From contig JAKSZU010000005.1 in NCBI GenBank assembly GCA_026018925.1, positions 83,007,398 through 83,071,397 of the forward strand: a stretch of 64,000 nucleotides of DNA, read 5' to 3'. The notes beneath the pieces were generated by a model. That model was not told the origin of the DNA, did no database searches, and saw nothing but the letters and a program-made list of their open reading frames with translations. Positions 12,241 through 21,509 of this stretch are shown here, one piece after another; positions within the stretch are counted from its first letter, which is position 1, and the number at the start of each line of letters is the position of its first letter. A program made the translations under genes and the position numbers. The DNA is from Tupaia tana. Taxonomy: Eukaryota > Chordata > Mammalia > Scandentia > Tupaiidae.

Positions 12241-12400
12241 GGCCAGCAGGTAAAATAGTAGCTAAGGTGCTGGACTTCCACCTGACTGACAATGGTTCAA
12301 GTCCTGGGCTTGACAACTTGCTTTTACGCTTTCACTCCATCTTTCTGTCCCTCTTTGGTGAGAGCATATACTCTATAGCAAATTTTTAAAATAATAAGTA
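12241..12400 (+). mobile_element. Family A SINE, short form
   Basis: GGCCAGCAGG head, diverged A box, B box GGTTCAAGTCC, a thin TC tract, then TCTATAGCAAATTTT and an A-rich tail. It is old compared with the copies at 10999 and 13151. Confidence 0.85.
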
Positions 12401-13139
12401 AAATTACATAAACAATTATTTTTAAAATATGTTTCTCATCTACCTACCTCCTTTACAAAGGTCACAGAGTTAAATTGGGTCTTTCTTCAACTACAAAAGA
12501 AGGCACCTATATTTTGCTTACAGTATAATAAAAATGTTTGGGGTTGTAGTATAATAAAAATGTTTGGAGTTGCATAAAATATAGAAGTGAAACTATATAG
12601 TTTACTTTCATCTAAAAGTAACATTTTATTAAAAATGTTATAATAGCAAGATGTAAACTTCTGTATGTTGAAATATAAAAACTGCATTATCCAGCTTTAC
12701 TGTGAGGAAGAGAAATAATAATCGTTAGGACAAAGTTGAATAAAATTAGGGTAGGTAATGATTGGTGATACACTCTATTTCGGTTTGTCACACTCCCTCA
12801 CTCTTTCTTAAATACTATTCTACATTTTATCTTGACTTAAATTTATAAAAAGTTATTATTTTTAATCAATTATTGACAATTAATAGTTGTAAGTGAGTTA
12901 ACCACTAATTGCCAAGGAGATGGATATAGCTTACTTTAAAAATGATGAGAGGTAAGCTACATCAGAAGCCATGTTTTTGTTTATGAATATAGCTTCACTG
13001 GGTTATATTAGTCATCCATTCTTGAATTTAACTCAGTAGTTTTTATTATTCAGGTTAATGGGTGAAAGCTTGCCTACATGTGTACATGATTGTAAGTACT
13101 CACATCAAAACTACGATTCCTGGGAGGAAATAATCTTAT
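12401..13139. other. Unidentified AT-rich DNA with a 26-bp tandem duplication
   Basis: Units AGTATAATAAAAATGTTTGG plus six bases repeat at 12522-12547 and 12548-12573 with two differences. The remainder shows no recognised element. Confidence 0.5.
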
Positions 13140-13150
13140 TAATTCTACCT

Positions 13151-13338
13151 TCACGCCGGGCGCATGTGCGTGCGTGCCCAAGATCCCGAGAGGAGAATGG
13201 AGGAGAAGGGATTGTGGCATAGCCATCCCCCCGGGGGGTGATTTCTCGCTTTCTATCTCTGTGTCTCTCTCTGTCTGTCTGGCGAGCGCACACGCCCTAT
13301 AGCAAAAACCTCTCCAAAAAAAAAAAGAGAAAAAAAAA
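13151..13338 (+). mobile_element. Family A SINE, headless, with perfect target duplication
   Basis: The element starts at TCACGCCGGGCGCATG, just after the tRNA-like part, and then follows the long-form consensus closely to the A-tail. TAATTCTACCT is repeated exactly at 13140-13150 and 13339-13349, so the missing head was lost at insertion and not by later deletion. It has no Pol III promoter. Confidence 0.95.
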
Positions 13339-13574
13339 TAATTCTACCTGTTACCTCAAGCATCACATATGACAGGTATCAAACATAAATTGTATAAGAT
13401 TTCTGTGTTCATTTCTTGCAAATTTAAAATTGATAAATTTCACTTAACTGCATTGGGAGAAGCACACTTACATTAATTTGTTAAATAGTGGATGTGCTTA
13501 TGTTAAATAATAATATATACCCATGATTTTATACATACTACTCCCTCTTGGTCTTTAAAATAATTAGATAATAA

Positions 13575-13795
13575 TGTTTGTAGTGTGCATACCAAACAAT
13601 GATCTAGCTTAATATTCATAACAATCTTGAGAAAAGGTGATGTACCCATTTCACACCTGTCAAAACTAATAGCAAAAGAAGTTAATTAACTTGACCGTTG
13701 TTAAGCAGATGGTAAACAGCTGGGAGTTAAACCTAGATTTCCCCATAGTCCCAATCATGGCAAACATACTGCTGCCTCTTTGGCTTACCATTATT
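13575..13795 (-). mobile_element. MIR, antisense
   Basis: The run TACCCATTTCACACCTGTCA, the TAACTTGACC-like core and GCAGATGGTAAACAGCTGGG follow the reverse complement of the ancient MIR core. Heavily diverged, as expected for its age. Confidence 0.75.
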
Positions 13796-13799
13796 ATTC

Positions 13800-14401
13800 A
13801 AAGGATAATAACTATTGGTTTTATGCCTTTAAAATATTCTTTTTCTTAAAATGGTAGGGTATGTATATTTTGGAACCAAATAAATGATACACTCCAAACT
13901 TTCCTTTTAATAAATTGCTTATGTAAACAATGTAGGAATGTTTAAAAATCTAATTAAAAAAAATTGAATCCATTCAGTTTGCTGACCCTACTATTAATCA
14001 CTGAAGAACTAGATTATAAGAGATCCATACATATTAACAATTTGTTCTAGATTATTTTTACTCTATGCATAGGAGTATATGGATGTTTGTAGTGACAATA
14101 ATTGTTTCCTATTGAGATGTATAGGAACTTTTTAAGAAACTAGTATAAACTGCTCAATATAAGAGTTGGATAGTGGTAAAAGATGTGATAGGAGGAAACC
14201 AGCAGGATTTATCATGGAAATTAGTGGTGCAATAGGATATGGAAAGGAGATGAAGAAAAAAGGAAAATGAAGAGAGACATTTTAATCTCCATGGTATAAG
14301 CCTGCAAGTGGTTGAGTTTGAGGTCATGCAAAATTGTTCCATTTTCTACCAGGCTTATTGGGAATTGCAAATACAAAGGAACAAGTTAAACACTTTACTC
14401 T
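13800..14401. other. No recognisable element
   Basis: AT-rich; nothing supported. Confidence 0.45.
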
Positions 14402-14525
14402 AGAGCAGTGGCAGCCAAACCTGCTTGCCTCACAATACCATCTGGGAAGCGATACCTGAAAAGTGCTAATACCTAAGCTCCACTCCACATTTGGACTCAT
14501 TCCGATTTGGAATTCACAATTATGA
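14402..14525 (+). mobile_element. MER5-like hAT transposon fragment
   Basis: TAGAGCAGTGGCAGCCAAAC followed by CACAATACCATCTGGGAAGC resembles the end of non-autonomous hAT-Charlie MER5 elements. The opposite end is not clear. Confidence 0.6.
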
Positions 14526-14727
14526 TAAGAAGCCAAATTTACAGAATATTTCATTTTTATCCAATAGTCTGAGCAGATTTATCTCTGTGTTTAATATTTT
14601 GGGGACTGAAAATGTAATCATTTTTTGACTCAAGATACTATGTTTTATGGTTTGACGTCACAGTCCAAGTTGTATTAAGGAAGTAGGGGAAATTTGAGGT
14701 GATGTTTGCAGCACCTAAAGTTATATC

Positions 14728-14962
14728 ATGGGTCTGCCTGTGGTGTGGTGATTGGGGCACTTGAGTCTCACATGGCTAATGACAACTTCAGTCCCATACC
14801 TGGAGGCTTGAAAAACACATCGGGTGTGTGTGAGTGTGGGACCAAAATTATAAAAGGAGGGAAAAGCAGAGAAGGGATTGTAACATGGGGGATGCTCTCT
14901 CACTTTTCTCTCTGTCTCTCTTCCCAGAGAGTGCACATGCCCCCAGCAAACTAAGAAAAAAA
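14728..14962 (+). mobile_element. Family A SINE, long form, old copy
   Basis: Diverged head GGGTCTGCCTGTGG, B-box relic CAGTCCCATACC, body with AGAGAAGGGATTG, pyrimidine tract and CATGCCCCCAGCAAAC. AAAGTTA occurs at both edges. The G/C palindrome is degraded. Confidence 0.82.
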
Positions 14963-16194
14963 GTTAGACCATTATGCTTACAAATTTAACGTCTAATACT
15001 TTTGGCTTAATTACATTAACTACGTTTGCCAATGTAGCAAATAATATTGACTACTGACAGCTATTTCTCCTTTTTCTACTATGATGACGGGACCTCAATT
15101 TTGTAGTTACATGATGATGATATTCTCTATGAAGTTAGGAATAGGAATTCATCCATGAACAAGCCAATTAAGTAAGCCGATTATGTTAATCTCTTATTCT
15201 TTTTGACAGTGATTGGTTTACAGTTGTGCATCTGACCAATGGAAAAAAATTATACTTTCCTCATGACAAAAAGCTCAGGCTTCATGAGGGCTTCCTTTTC
15301 TGCATTTAGGTACATAGTGTTTCCCGAGTTTTATGATGCTTAGGGTTTGTAATATGTATAACTGTTGCTACTCTGTTGAAATTATAGAAGGAGGTATGAC
15401 CACCAGAAAAAAAAAAAAAAAAACACGAAGAAAAATTCAGCAAGCCATGATTCTTGGGTAACCCCTGTGAGACAATTCTGCTTCTGTTTCTCTGTGAACT
15501 TCTTATGACAAAAAAATCACACTTATGTTCATTGTTGAAGTCTCTTTCAGCAAGGTATCATTTTACCATGGCTGATACATTGATTTATGCCTTTTCCTTC
15601 CTAGCAAGATATTTTTCTCCTCTGCTCTTGCTCAGAATTTTGAAGCTACAGGGGACTGCTCAGATCATTCCTGTACCACATGAATTCCTCTGTCTTTATT
15701 CTAGCACTGCAGCATTATCGTGCTCACCTTACAACACATTTCCCCCTCGGGTCTCAACACTTTCAACTGATGATTTCAGCAAGGGTTATTTAAATTTTCT
15801 TCAGGAGGACTGGATTTTAAAAAATAAGGATCCTGGTGTTTTCCATATGTGCTGATTAAAATGAGCAGCAGGCCAAGGTGAGTTTATTAAAAACAGCAAG
15901 AATTGTAGTGTGGAAGTAAAAGGCCAACAGTAGGGAGGAAGCAGCACAAAATTAAAATTACAACTTAACCAAGCTGTGCTGTCAAAATCCAATGATTTCT
16001 GTCTCTTAACTCCAGTGTGGAAAAGTGTGGAGGCTGAAGTGAAAAAGATTATTTCTAGGGTGTAGAGACCAAAAGAGGTAAAGTAATTCCTGGCTAGAGG
16101 AAATTAGTTCAGTTCAGCAAGGTCTGTACATCAGTTGCTAGAAATAGTGAGCAAGAGAAAGAATGGCCACAGAGTGACTAAGAAGATCCTTCTC
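14963..16194. other. Mostly unidentified; holds the longest unexplained open frame
   Basis: 15150-15400 loosely resembles an ancient L1 or LTR 3' region but I cannot place it. A 17-A run sits at 15408. The open stretch 15454-15855 is listed separately. No flanking duplications seen. Confidence 0.4.
15454..15855 (+). other. Unexplained open reading frame, weak candidate only
   Basis: The frame stays open for 134 codons, although its first ATG is near 15505. An ATG in ACCATGG context at 15568 would give 95 residues with a hydrophobic patch (AFSFLARYFSPLLLLRILKL) and end at TGA 15853-15855. I recognise no domain, repeat family or relative. AT-rich DNA of this length produces such frames by chance, and no promoter, splice partner or poly(A) signal is evident. 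Most likely spurious. Confidence 0.15.
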
Positions 16195-16422
16195 AGGCTG
16201 GCTGGTGGCATGGTGGTTAAGGCAGCTGGATCCCACATGGCTGGCTGTGCAGTTTGAGTCCTGGACTGGCAGATTGAAAAATACCCCTAGCACCTTTACG
16301 TGCATGCCTAGAATGCCAAAAGGAGAATAGAGGAGGAAGGACTGGGTCACAGCCATCCCTCCTGCAGGCACTATCTCTCTTCCTCTCTGGCAGGGATATG
16401 TATGCTATAGCAAATTTGTTTA
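16195..16422 (+). mobile_element. Family A SINE, long form, older subfamily
   Basis: Head AGGCTGGCTGGTGGCATGGT, B box GTTTGAGTCCTGG, linker CAGATTGAAAAATACC and end GCTATAGCAAATT. Its linker differs from the young copies (GATTGAAAAA in place of CTTAAAACTC), which marks a separate subfamily shared with 17122 and 43645. Confidence 0.88.
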
Positions 16423-16565
16423 AAAGAAGTTTCTGCTTTTCTTCATTAGTGCAGCTGTCTTAGAGAGGCAGGAAAACAGGAATACATGGTTAGTAAACTT
16501 CAAGGCAGATATGTAGCCAGTTCCTGAACCATGCCAGTCTAGGTCCTGGTGTTAAGAAACTTGAG

Positions 16566-16745
16566 ACAGGCTGGTTGGTGGTGCAATGATGGTGAGACAA
16601 CTGGACCCAAATAGGACAGGTCTTGAGTTCAGGTCCCAGTAACTTGAGCACAATGGGTGCCTGCATGTTTGTAATCCAGTCCAACTGAGATTGAAGGTAG
16701 ATTAAGTCAGGAGGACCCTGTTGAAAAGAGCTGTCAGTAAAGAAA
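16566..16745 (+). mobile_element. Diverged tRNA-SINE-like sequence
   Basis: GACAGGCTGGTTGGTGGTGC and GAGTTCAGGTCCC imitate the head and B box of family A. The downstream part lacks the usual body and pyrimidine tract. It may be a different SINE lineage or an old decayed copy. Confidence 0.45.
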
Positions 16746-16766
16746 GATGATTAATTGAGTATCATA

Positions 16767-16860
16767 GGGGACCGGCAAGTGGCATGGTGGTTAAGGTGCT
16801 GGACACTCCCACATGGCCAATCATGGTTTGAGTCCTAGACTTGGTGGCTTGCTTTCTCAC

Positions 16861-16942
<82 letters not shown>

Positions 16943-17013
16943 CTCTGGTCAAATTAAAATGAATGAATGAATAAATAAAATTGAATAAAATAATTTTAAA
17001 AAATAGAAAAAAT
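16767..17013 (+). mobile_element. Family A SINE, short form, with microsatellite expansion
   Basis: Head GGGGACCGGCAAGTGGCATG, B box GGTTTGAGTCC, then (TC)n from 16868 to 16908 and (TG)n from 16909 to 16940, TCTCTGGTCAAATTA and an (AATG/AATA)n tail. AATTGAGTATCAT and AATTGAATATCAT flank it. Confidence 0.93.
16866..16940. repeat. Compound (TC)n(TG)n microsatellite inside a SINE
   Basis: About 20 TC units change directly into about 16 TG units. The position equals the TC tract of the short-form SINE. Confidence 0.95.
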
Positions 17014-17121
17014 AATTGAATATCATAAAAGTGATGAAAAATTGACAATTAGATATTTGCAGCAGTGGTAAACTGGTCTATGGTTTGGTTATATTGTTTT
17101 GTTCAGTAAAGAGGAAATGCA

Positions 17122-17677
17122 GGGCCAGACGATGGCTTGAAGCTTAAGGCAGCTGGATCTCAAATCACTGGATCCCACATGGCTGACTGTGTAGTTCAAG
17201 TCCTGAAACTGTTAGCTTAAAAAATAGACTGGGTGCAGGACCAGCAGATGAAGTAATGGCTACATCGCTGGACTTCCATGTATTCGACTACAGTTCGAGT
17301 TCCGAACCCAGTGGCTTAAACTGATGCCGGGCGTGTGTGCATGTGCGTGTGTGCCCAAGATCTCAAGAGGACAATGGAGGAGAAGGGATTGTGACATGGC
17401 CATTTCCCCCAGGGGGTGATTTCCCGCTTTCTGCCTCTCTGTTTCTCTCTGTCTTTCTGGTGAGTGCATATGCCCTATAGCAAAAACCTCTCAAAAAAAA
17501 AAAAAAAAAAAAAAAAAAAACAACAACAACAACACTGGGTCCATGTGTCCCTAAAATCCCTGAGAGAGAATAGAGGGAAAAGGATTTTATTGTGGCCATC
17601 CCATGGGGGGGTATCTTCTCACTTTCCTTTCCTGACTCTATCTCTAGAGAGTACACATACCCTATAGAAAAACAGAA
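17122..17677 (+). mobile_element. Older family A SINE split by a younger one
   Basis: The head GGGCCAGACGATGGC and B box TAGTTCAAGTCC are at 17122-17236. The rest of the body resumes at 17533 with ACTGGGTCCATGTGTCCC and ends CTATAGAAAAACAG. The interruption is the SINE at 17238-17532. It has the same older linker as the copy at 16195. Confidence 0.9.
17238..17532 (+). mobile_element. Family A SINE, long form, nested
   Basis: A young-type copy with a 32-A tail plus (CAA)n. ACTGGGTGC before it and ACTGGGTCC after it are the duplicated target within the older SINE. Same orientation as its host. Confidence 0.94.
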
Positions 17678-17861
17678 AATGAATATCCCAAAAAAAGCTA
17701 TGTTATAGTGTTAATTTAAAATATGTGGAAAGATTTTGTTGAATAAATGTATAAAGCATAATAAGGTTTATAGTATTTTTATTTGCAGCAATGTATTACT
17801 AATTCTTTTCTTATGGCAAAATCTTTTATGAGTACTACTCTTAAATTAACAATGGTTTTTG

Positions 17862-17999
17862 CTTCCCAGGGGACAGGTAGCAATGTCTGGAGAGATTTAT
17901 ATTGTCACAACTGACATCGGTTGTCACTTCTTTCTAATGACTAGAGACCAGGGATGCTGCTGAACATTCGACAACACAGGGGACAGCCTCCATGTGCCC
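17862..17999 (+). mobile_element. MER-type hAT-Charlie fragment
   Basis: GGTAGCAATGTCTGGAGAGA, TTGTCACAACTGACAT, AGAGACCAGGGATGCTGCTG and CACAGGGGACAGCC follow in the order known from common mammalian non-autonomous hAT elements. Terminal repeats are not preserved. Confidence 0.7.
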
Positions 18000-18101
18000 T
18001 CATTAAATAAATACCTGTTTCTAGACAAAAGCAATGCTAAGTTAAAAAAAAAAAAAAAAGCACTTCAGTGTAATCCAGTTTATTTTTTAAAATATGAGTT
18101 T

Positions 18102-18300
18102 GGGGCCAGCAGGTGGCATGGTGGTTCAGGTGCTGGGCTCCCACATGGCCGACTGTGGTTTGAGTTCTGGACCTGGCAGCTTGCTTTCTTATTTTTCTTC
18201 TCTCTCTCTCTCTCTTTCTAAGTCTCTCTCTGAAGAATACACATGCCCTGTAGCAAATTAAAAATGACAAAATAATAATAATAATGATAAATAAAATTAA
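18102..18300 (+). mobile_element. Family A SINE, short form
   Basis: GGGGCCAGCAGGTGGCATGG head, B box GGTTTGAGTTC, (TC)n, GCCCTGTAGCAAATTA and an (AATA)n tail. It combines the short tRNA part with the CCTATAGC-type ending of the long form. Confidence 0.92.
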
Positions 18301-19412
18301 ATGAAAAATTACTTAAAAAATACAAGCGTTACTGATATAAGTGTGTGTGTGTGTGTGTGTGTGTGTGTACATGCATGGGTTCATGTGCAAGATGAAAGGC
18401 ATGAAACAAATATATGAGGCAAACAAAAGGAAGGCGAAGGAAAAGGGAACCTTGATAATCACCGCATGCAGTCTAAATTATAAGACTACTATTTGTTTTG
18501 GAAATGTATAGTATTTAAATGGTACATTAAGGACTAAAATGCAGAATTTGGTGCTATTAATCAAAGAATATTCCCTGGGATGATCTCTTAAATATCCATG
18601 TCAAGATTAGCTATTTCTGTTTTACTAGGGTCATGATAGATACATTCAACTTTTAAAGATTGTCTAAGAAAGTGATAATGATATGTCTTATTTTACATTG
18701 AAGTATATCAAAAGCAGCTATTTCCATTTGTGCACATTTTTACAGACTTTGGGATTCCTGATAATATAAAAATGCATCATGAATATTCTAGAATCCAGCC
18801 ACTGTTAGATTTATAAGGAAAATAACACAAACATATCATTTAAAACAGGATTAAAACCTCTTTCTGCCATTCCTAGTGATACAATAAACAAAAGAATGTG
18901 CTTATTCTTGAGACCTTATTTATTGATTGTGATTGCAATTTCGATCATTCTGAAAGAAGATTTTTTGTTTGTTACTGTGCAAGTTCTGACTCACAAGTGG
19001 AACAAATGATTAGAAGTAATATAAGCTTGACCTTCTTTTAAAATATGGATTGGTAAAGGATGTTGTTTCTAATCATACAAAAGGGAAAGAGAGTGCCCCA
19101 ACTCCACAGTGAGACACAGCCTAATTAATTTGCGCTATTTGTACTTTAGAGAAAGGACGCCTATCCTTGAACTCCTCTGCATTCTCCTCTTGAACCAGAG
19201 AGGAGAATGATGGGACCAGAGCTCATGACCCCACAGTCCCTCAGTGAGACCGTGTTCCTTACTGGCTCCCAGGCTGCAGTCAGCTGCGTCTGGGAAATCA
19301 GAAGCATCGTGATGCACATCTTTCTTTTTCCATCTGCCAGCAAAGTTTGCAAATGATGCTGAGTCAATAGGAACAGAATCATGAGGGCATCATTTTACCT
19401 TTTATCCTTTTC
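18301..19412. other. Unidentified, with (TG)n at 18341-18368
   Basis: Apart from the TG microsatellite nothing is recognised. Confidence 0.45.
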
Positions 19413-19642
19413 TTAAGCTTATTAATTAATTCCATGAGTGAGAGAGGCAATAAGAGACACACAGAGAGAATGACAGAGATATTCTAGACACTGTGGTCTG
19501 TTCCCAGGTTCTGTGAACCCCAGATCATAGGCACATATGCCCAGTCTGTTCAGAGATCTCTCCATCACAGACACAGAACCTTGCCCTGTGGTCCAGCTGT
19601 GCAGAGAGACATATTTTACCACTGTGCTGCCGTCTGGACCCA
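19413..19642 (-). mobile_element. Second SINE family (family B), antisense
   Basis: On plus: GAGAGAGGCAATAAGAGAC, then CCCAGATCATAGGCACATATG, a decayed B box and the terminal head complement CCGTCTGGACCCA. The AGGATCACAGGCACATG-like motif is the family signature. It differs from family A, which has GATCTTGGGCATGCACGC in that place. Confidence 0.65.
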
Positions 19643-19794
19643 CGAGAGTGTTCTTAATACCCACATATTTGTCTATACATTGAACTCTTTGATAATAAGG
19701 ACTCTCTATAACTGGATGTATTTAAAATGGAATAATATAGGTGTCTTGAAAGGGAATCATGTATTGAATAATTGGCAGGAACAGAAAATGCCTT

Positions 19795-20085
19795 GTGGCT
19801 AGTCACCACATGGTGATTGAGACTCTGAAGCCCATATGACCTTCTGTGTGTTTGAGTCCTGAACCTACCAGCTTGAAAACATGCCAGGCACATGTGTGTA
19901 TGTGTTCCCAAATCCAGAGAGGAGAATGTACAGAATGCAGCACGGTCATCTCCCCTTGTGGGTCCTTTCTTTCTTTCTGTCTCTTTCTCCCTTTTTCTCT
20001 TTTTCTCTCTCTGTTTCTGCATCTCTCTCCCTGCTAAACACATGCTCCCTATAGCAATTAAGGAAAAAAAAAAAAAAGAAAGAAA
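19795..20085 (+). mobile_element. Family A SINE, long form
   Basis: Diverged head, B box GTTTGAGTCCTGAACC, body with ATCCAGAGAGGAGAATG, an expanded TTTC/CTTT pyrimidine tract and CTCCCTATAGCAATTA. AGAAAATGCCTT and AGAAAATATTTCTT lie at the edges. Confidence 0.88.
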
Positions 20086-20171
20086 ATATTTCTTGGATCA
20101 AACCAAAAAAAATAAATAAATAAATAAAAATAAACAGAGGCTAGTAAGTCAGGTTAAAACTGTTTCTAAAC

Positions 20172-20460
20172 CATATATTTATTTATTTAATTATTCATTT
20201 GTTAAGGTTTTTTTTTTCCTTTAAGTAATGTGTGCTTTCTAGAGAGAGAGACAGAGATAGAGAGAAGGAAAGTGAGAAATCACTCCCCACCCAGGGGAGA
20301 TGGCCATACAACAACTCCTTCTTCTCCACTCTCATCTCATAATATTGAGCAGACATGACCACACACACAGCATGATTTTCAAGCCAGCAGGTCTGGGATT
20401 CAAACAGCTGTTGGCCATGTAGGAGTCCAATAACTTACCACGGCACCAAATGTTGTCCCC
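20172..20460 (-). mobile_element. Family A SINE, long form, antisense
   Basis: T-rich tail, GAGAGAGAGAC tract, ATCACTCCCCACCCAGGGG, B-box complement GGGATTCAAAC and head complement ending TTGTCCCC. TTTCTAAAC and TCTCTAAAAC are the probable duplication. Confidence 0.88.
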
Positions 20461-20500
20461 TCTCTAAAACTTTTGTTTTATAAAATTAGTGATGAATGTT

Positions 20501-20752
20501 GGGACCAGCAGTTAGCGTAATGGCTATGTCGCTGGACTCCCACGTAGTCGACCGCGGTTCGAGTCCCGGACCCGGCGGCTTAAAACTCACGCCGGGCGCG
20601 TGTGCGTGCGTGCCCAAGATCCCGAGAGGAGAATGGAGGAGAAGGGATTGCGGCGTGGCCATCCCCCCTGGGGGGTGATTTCCTGCTTTCTATCTCTCTG
20701 TCTCTCTCTGTCTGTCTGGCGAGCGCACGCGCCCTATAGCAAAAACCTCTCC

Positions 20753-20778
<26 letters not shown>
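20501..20778 (+). mobile_element. Family A SINE, best-preserved copy
   Basis: A box TAGCGTAATGG at 20513-20523 and B box GGTTCGAGTCC at 20556-20566 both match the Pol III consensus with normal spacing. The body, G/C palindrome, TCTGTCTG tract and CCCTATAGCAAAAACC are intact, followed by a 30-A tail. The 17-bp duplication AAATTAGTGATGAATGT (20483-20499, 20779-20795) is perfect. It is the likely youngest copy here. Confidence 0.97.
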
Positions 20779-20783
<5 letters not shown>

Positions 20784-20912
20784 AGTGATGAATGTGAATG
20801 TTCACAATTATTTTTATGTGAATGTATTATGTATATTTTCTGATTTATCTTAAATGTAAAGGAATATTGAGGAAATTGGTATAGTTTAGGCTAAAATTAT
20901 AAATATGTATGT

Positions 20913-21050
20913 ATGAGGAATCCTCAAAAAGTTCACAGAAAGAGTAGATTATAAAACAAATATATACATGGGCTTCTGTTATTTTGTTCACCAAAATGGA
21001 CTTCTACTTTAATTCCATTTTTTGCAACCTATTTGAAGTCCCCTTTTATT
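20913..21050. mobile_element. Mariner-like MITE, type I
   Basis: TCCTCAAAAAGTTCACAG on the left and CTATTTGAAGTCCCCTTTTA on the right are inverted copies of a TCTTCAAAAAGTTC terminal repeat. Length about 135 bp. Similar ends occur at 35212, 42571 and 58489. Confidence 0.7.
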
Positions 21051-21080
21051 ACTACCCCCCACCCCATTTTTTGAAGTTCG

Positions 21081-21508
21081 GTGCTTGTGGTTGGCAGAAT
21101 TATAGCCTCCTTCTAAAATACACTTATGTCCTAATTCCTGGAACCTGTGAAAATGCTATATACTACATTACAAAAGGGGATTAAGGTAACAGAGACAATT
21201 CAGGTTGCCAATTGAGTGACACTGAGATGGGAAGATTACGCTAGATCATCTAGGTGAACCCACTTAATCAAAGGGCCCTTAAGAGTGGACGAGAAATATA
21301 TAGGGAAAGACTGTAAGCCATTGCTGACTTTGATGGTGCCATGGGCAACAAGTCAAGGGATGTGAGTACTTCTGGATACTGGAAGGGCAAGAAAATAAAT
21401 CTCCCCCACACTGAAAGGGAACAGGCCTCTGCATTAACTTTTTTTTTTTTTATAACCATGGGAGACATAGTTAGTACTTCATAACAGCAGCAATAGGAAA
21501 TTAATATA
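21081..21508 (+). mobile_element. MaLR-type LTR, sense
   Basis: GCAGAATTATAGCC, CCTAATTCCTGGAACCTGTG, GATCATCTAGGTGAACCC and the end GCAATAGGAAATTAATA follow the order of MLT1-type LTRs. It is interrupted near 21428 by a short T-run. Confidence 0.8.
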
Positions 21509-21509
21509 T

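Noticed and set aside
19654..20043. 129-codon minus-strand open frame rich in Lys/Glu/Arg
   Set aside because: The charged run is the translated complement of the SINE pyrimidine tract, repeated in many other SINE copies here.
20501..20579. Possible genuine tRNA gene
   Set aside because: The A and B boxes are good, but the cloverleaf arms do not pair, and the sequence continues into a SINE body and A-tail with a target duplication.
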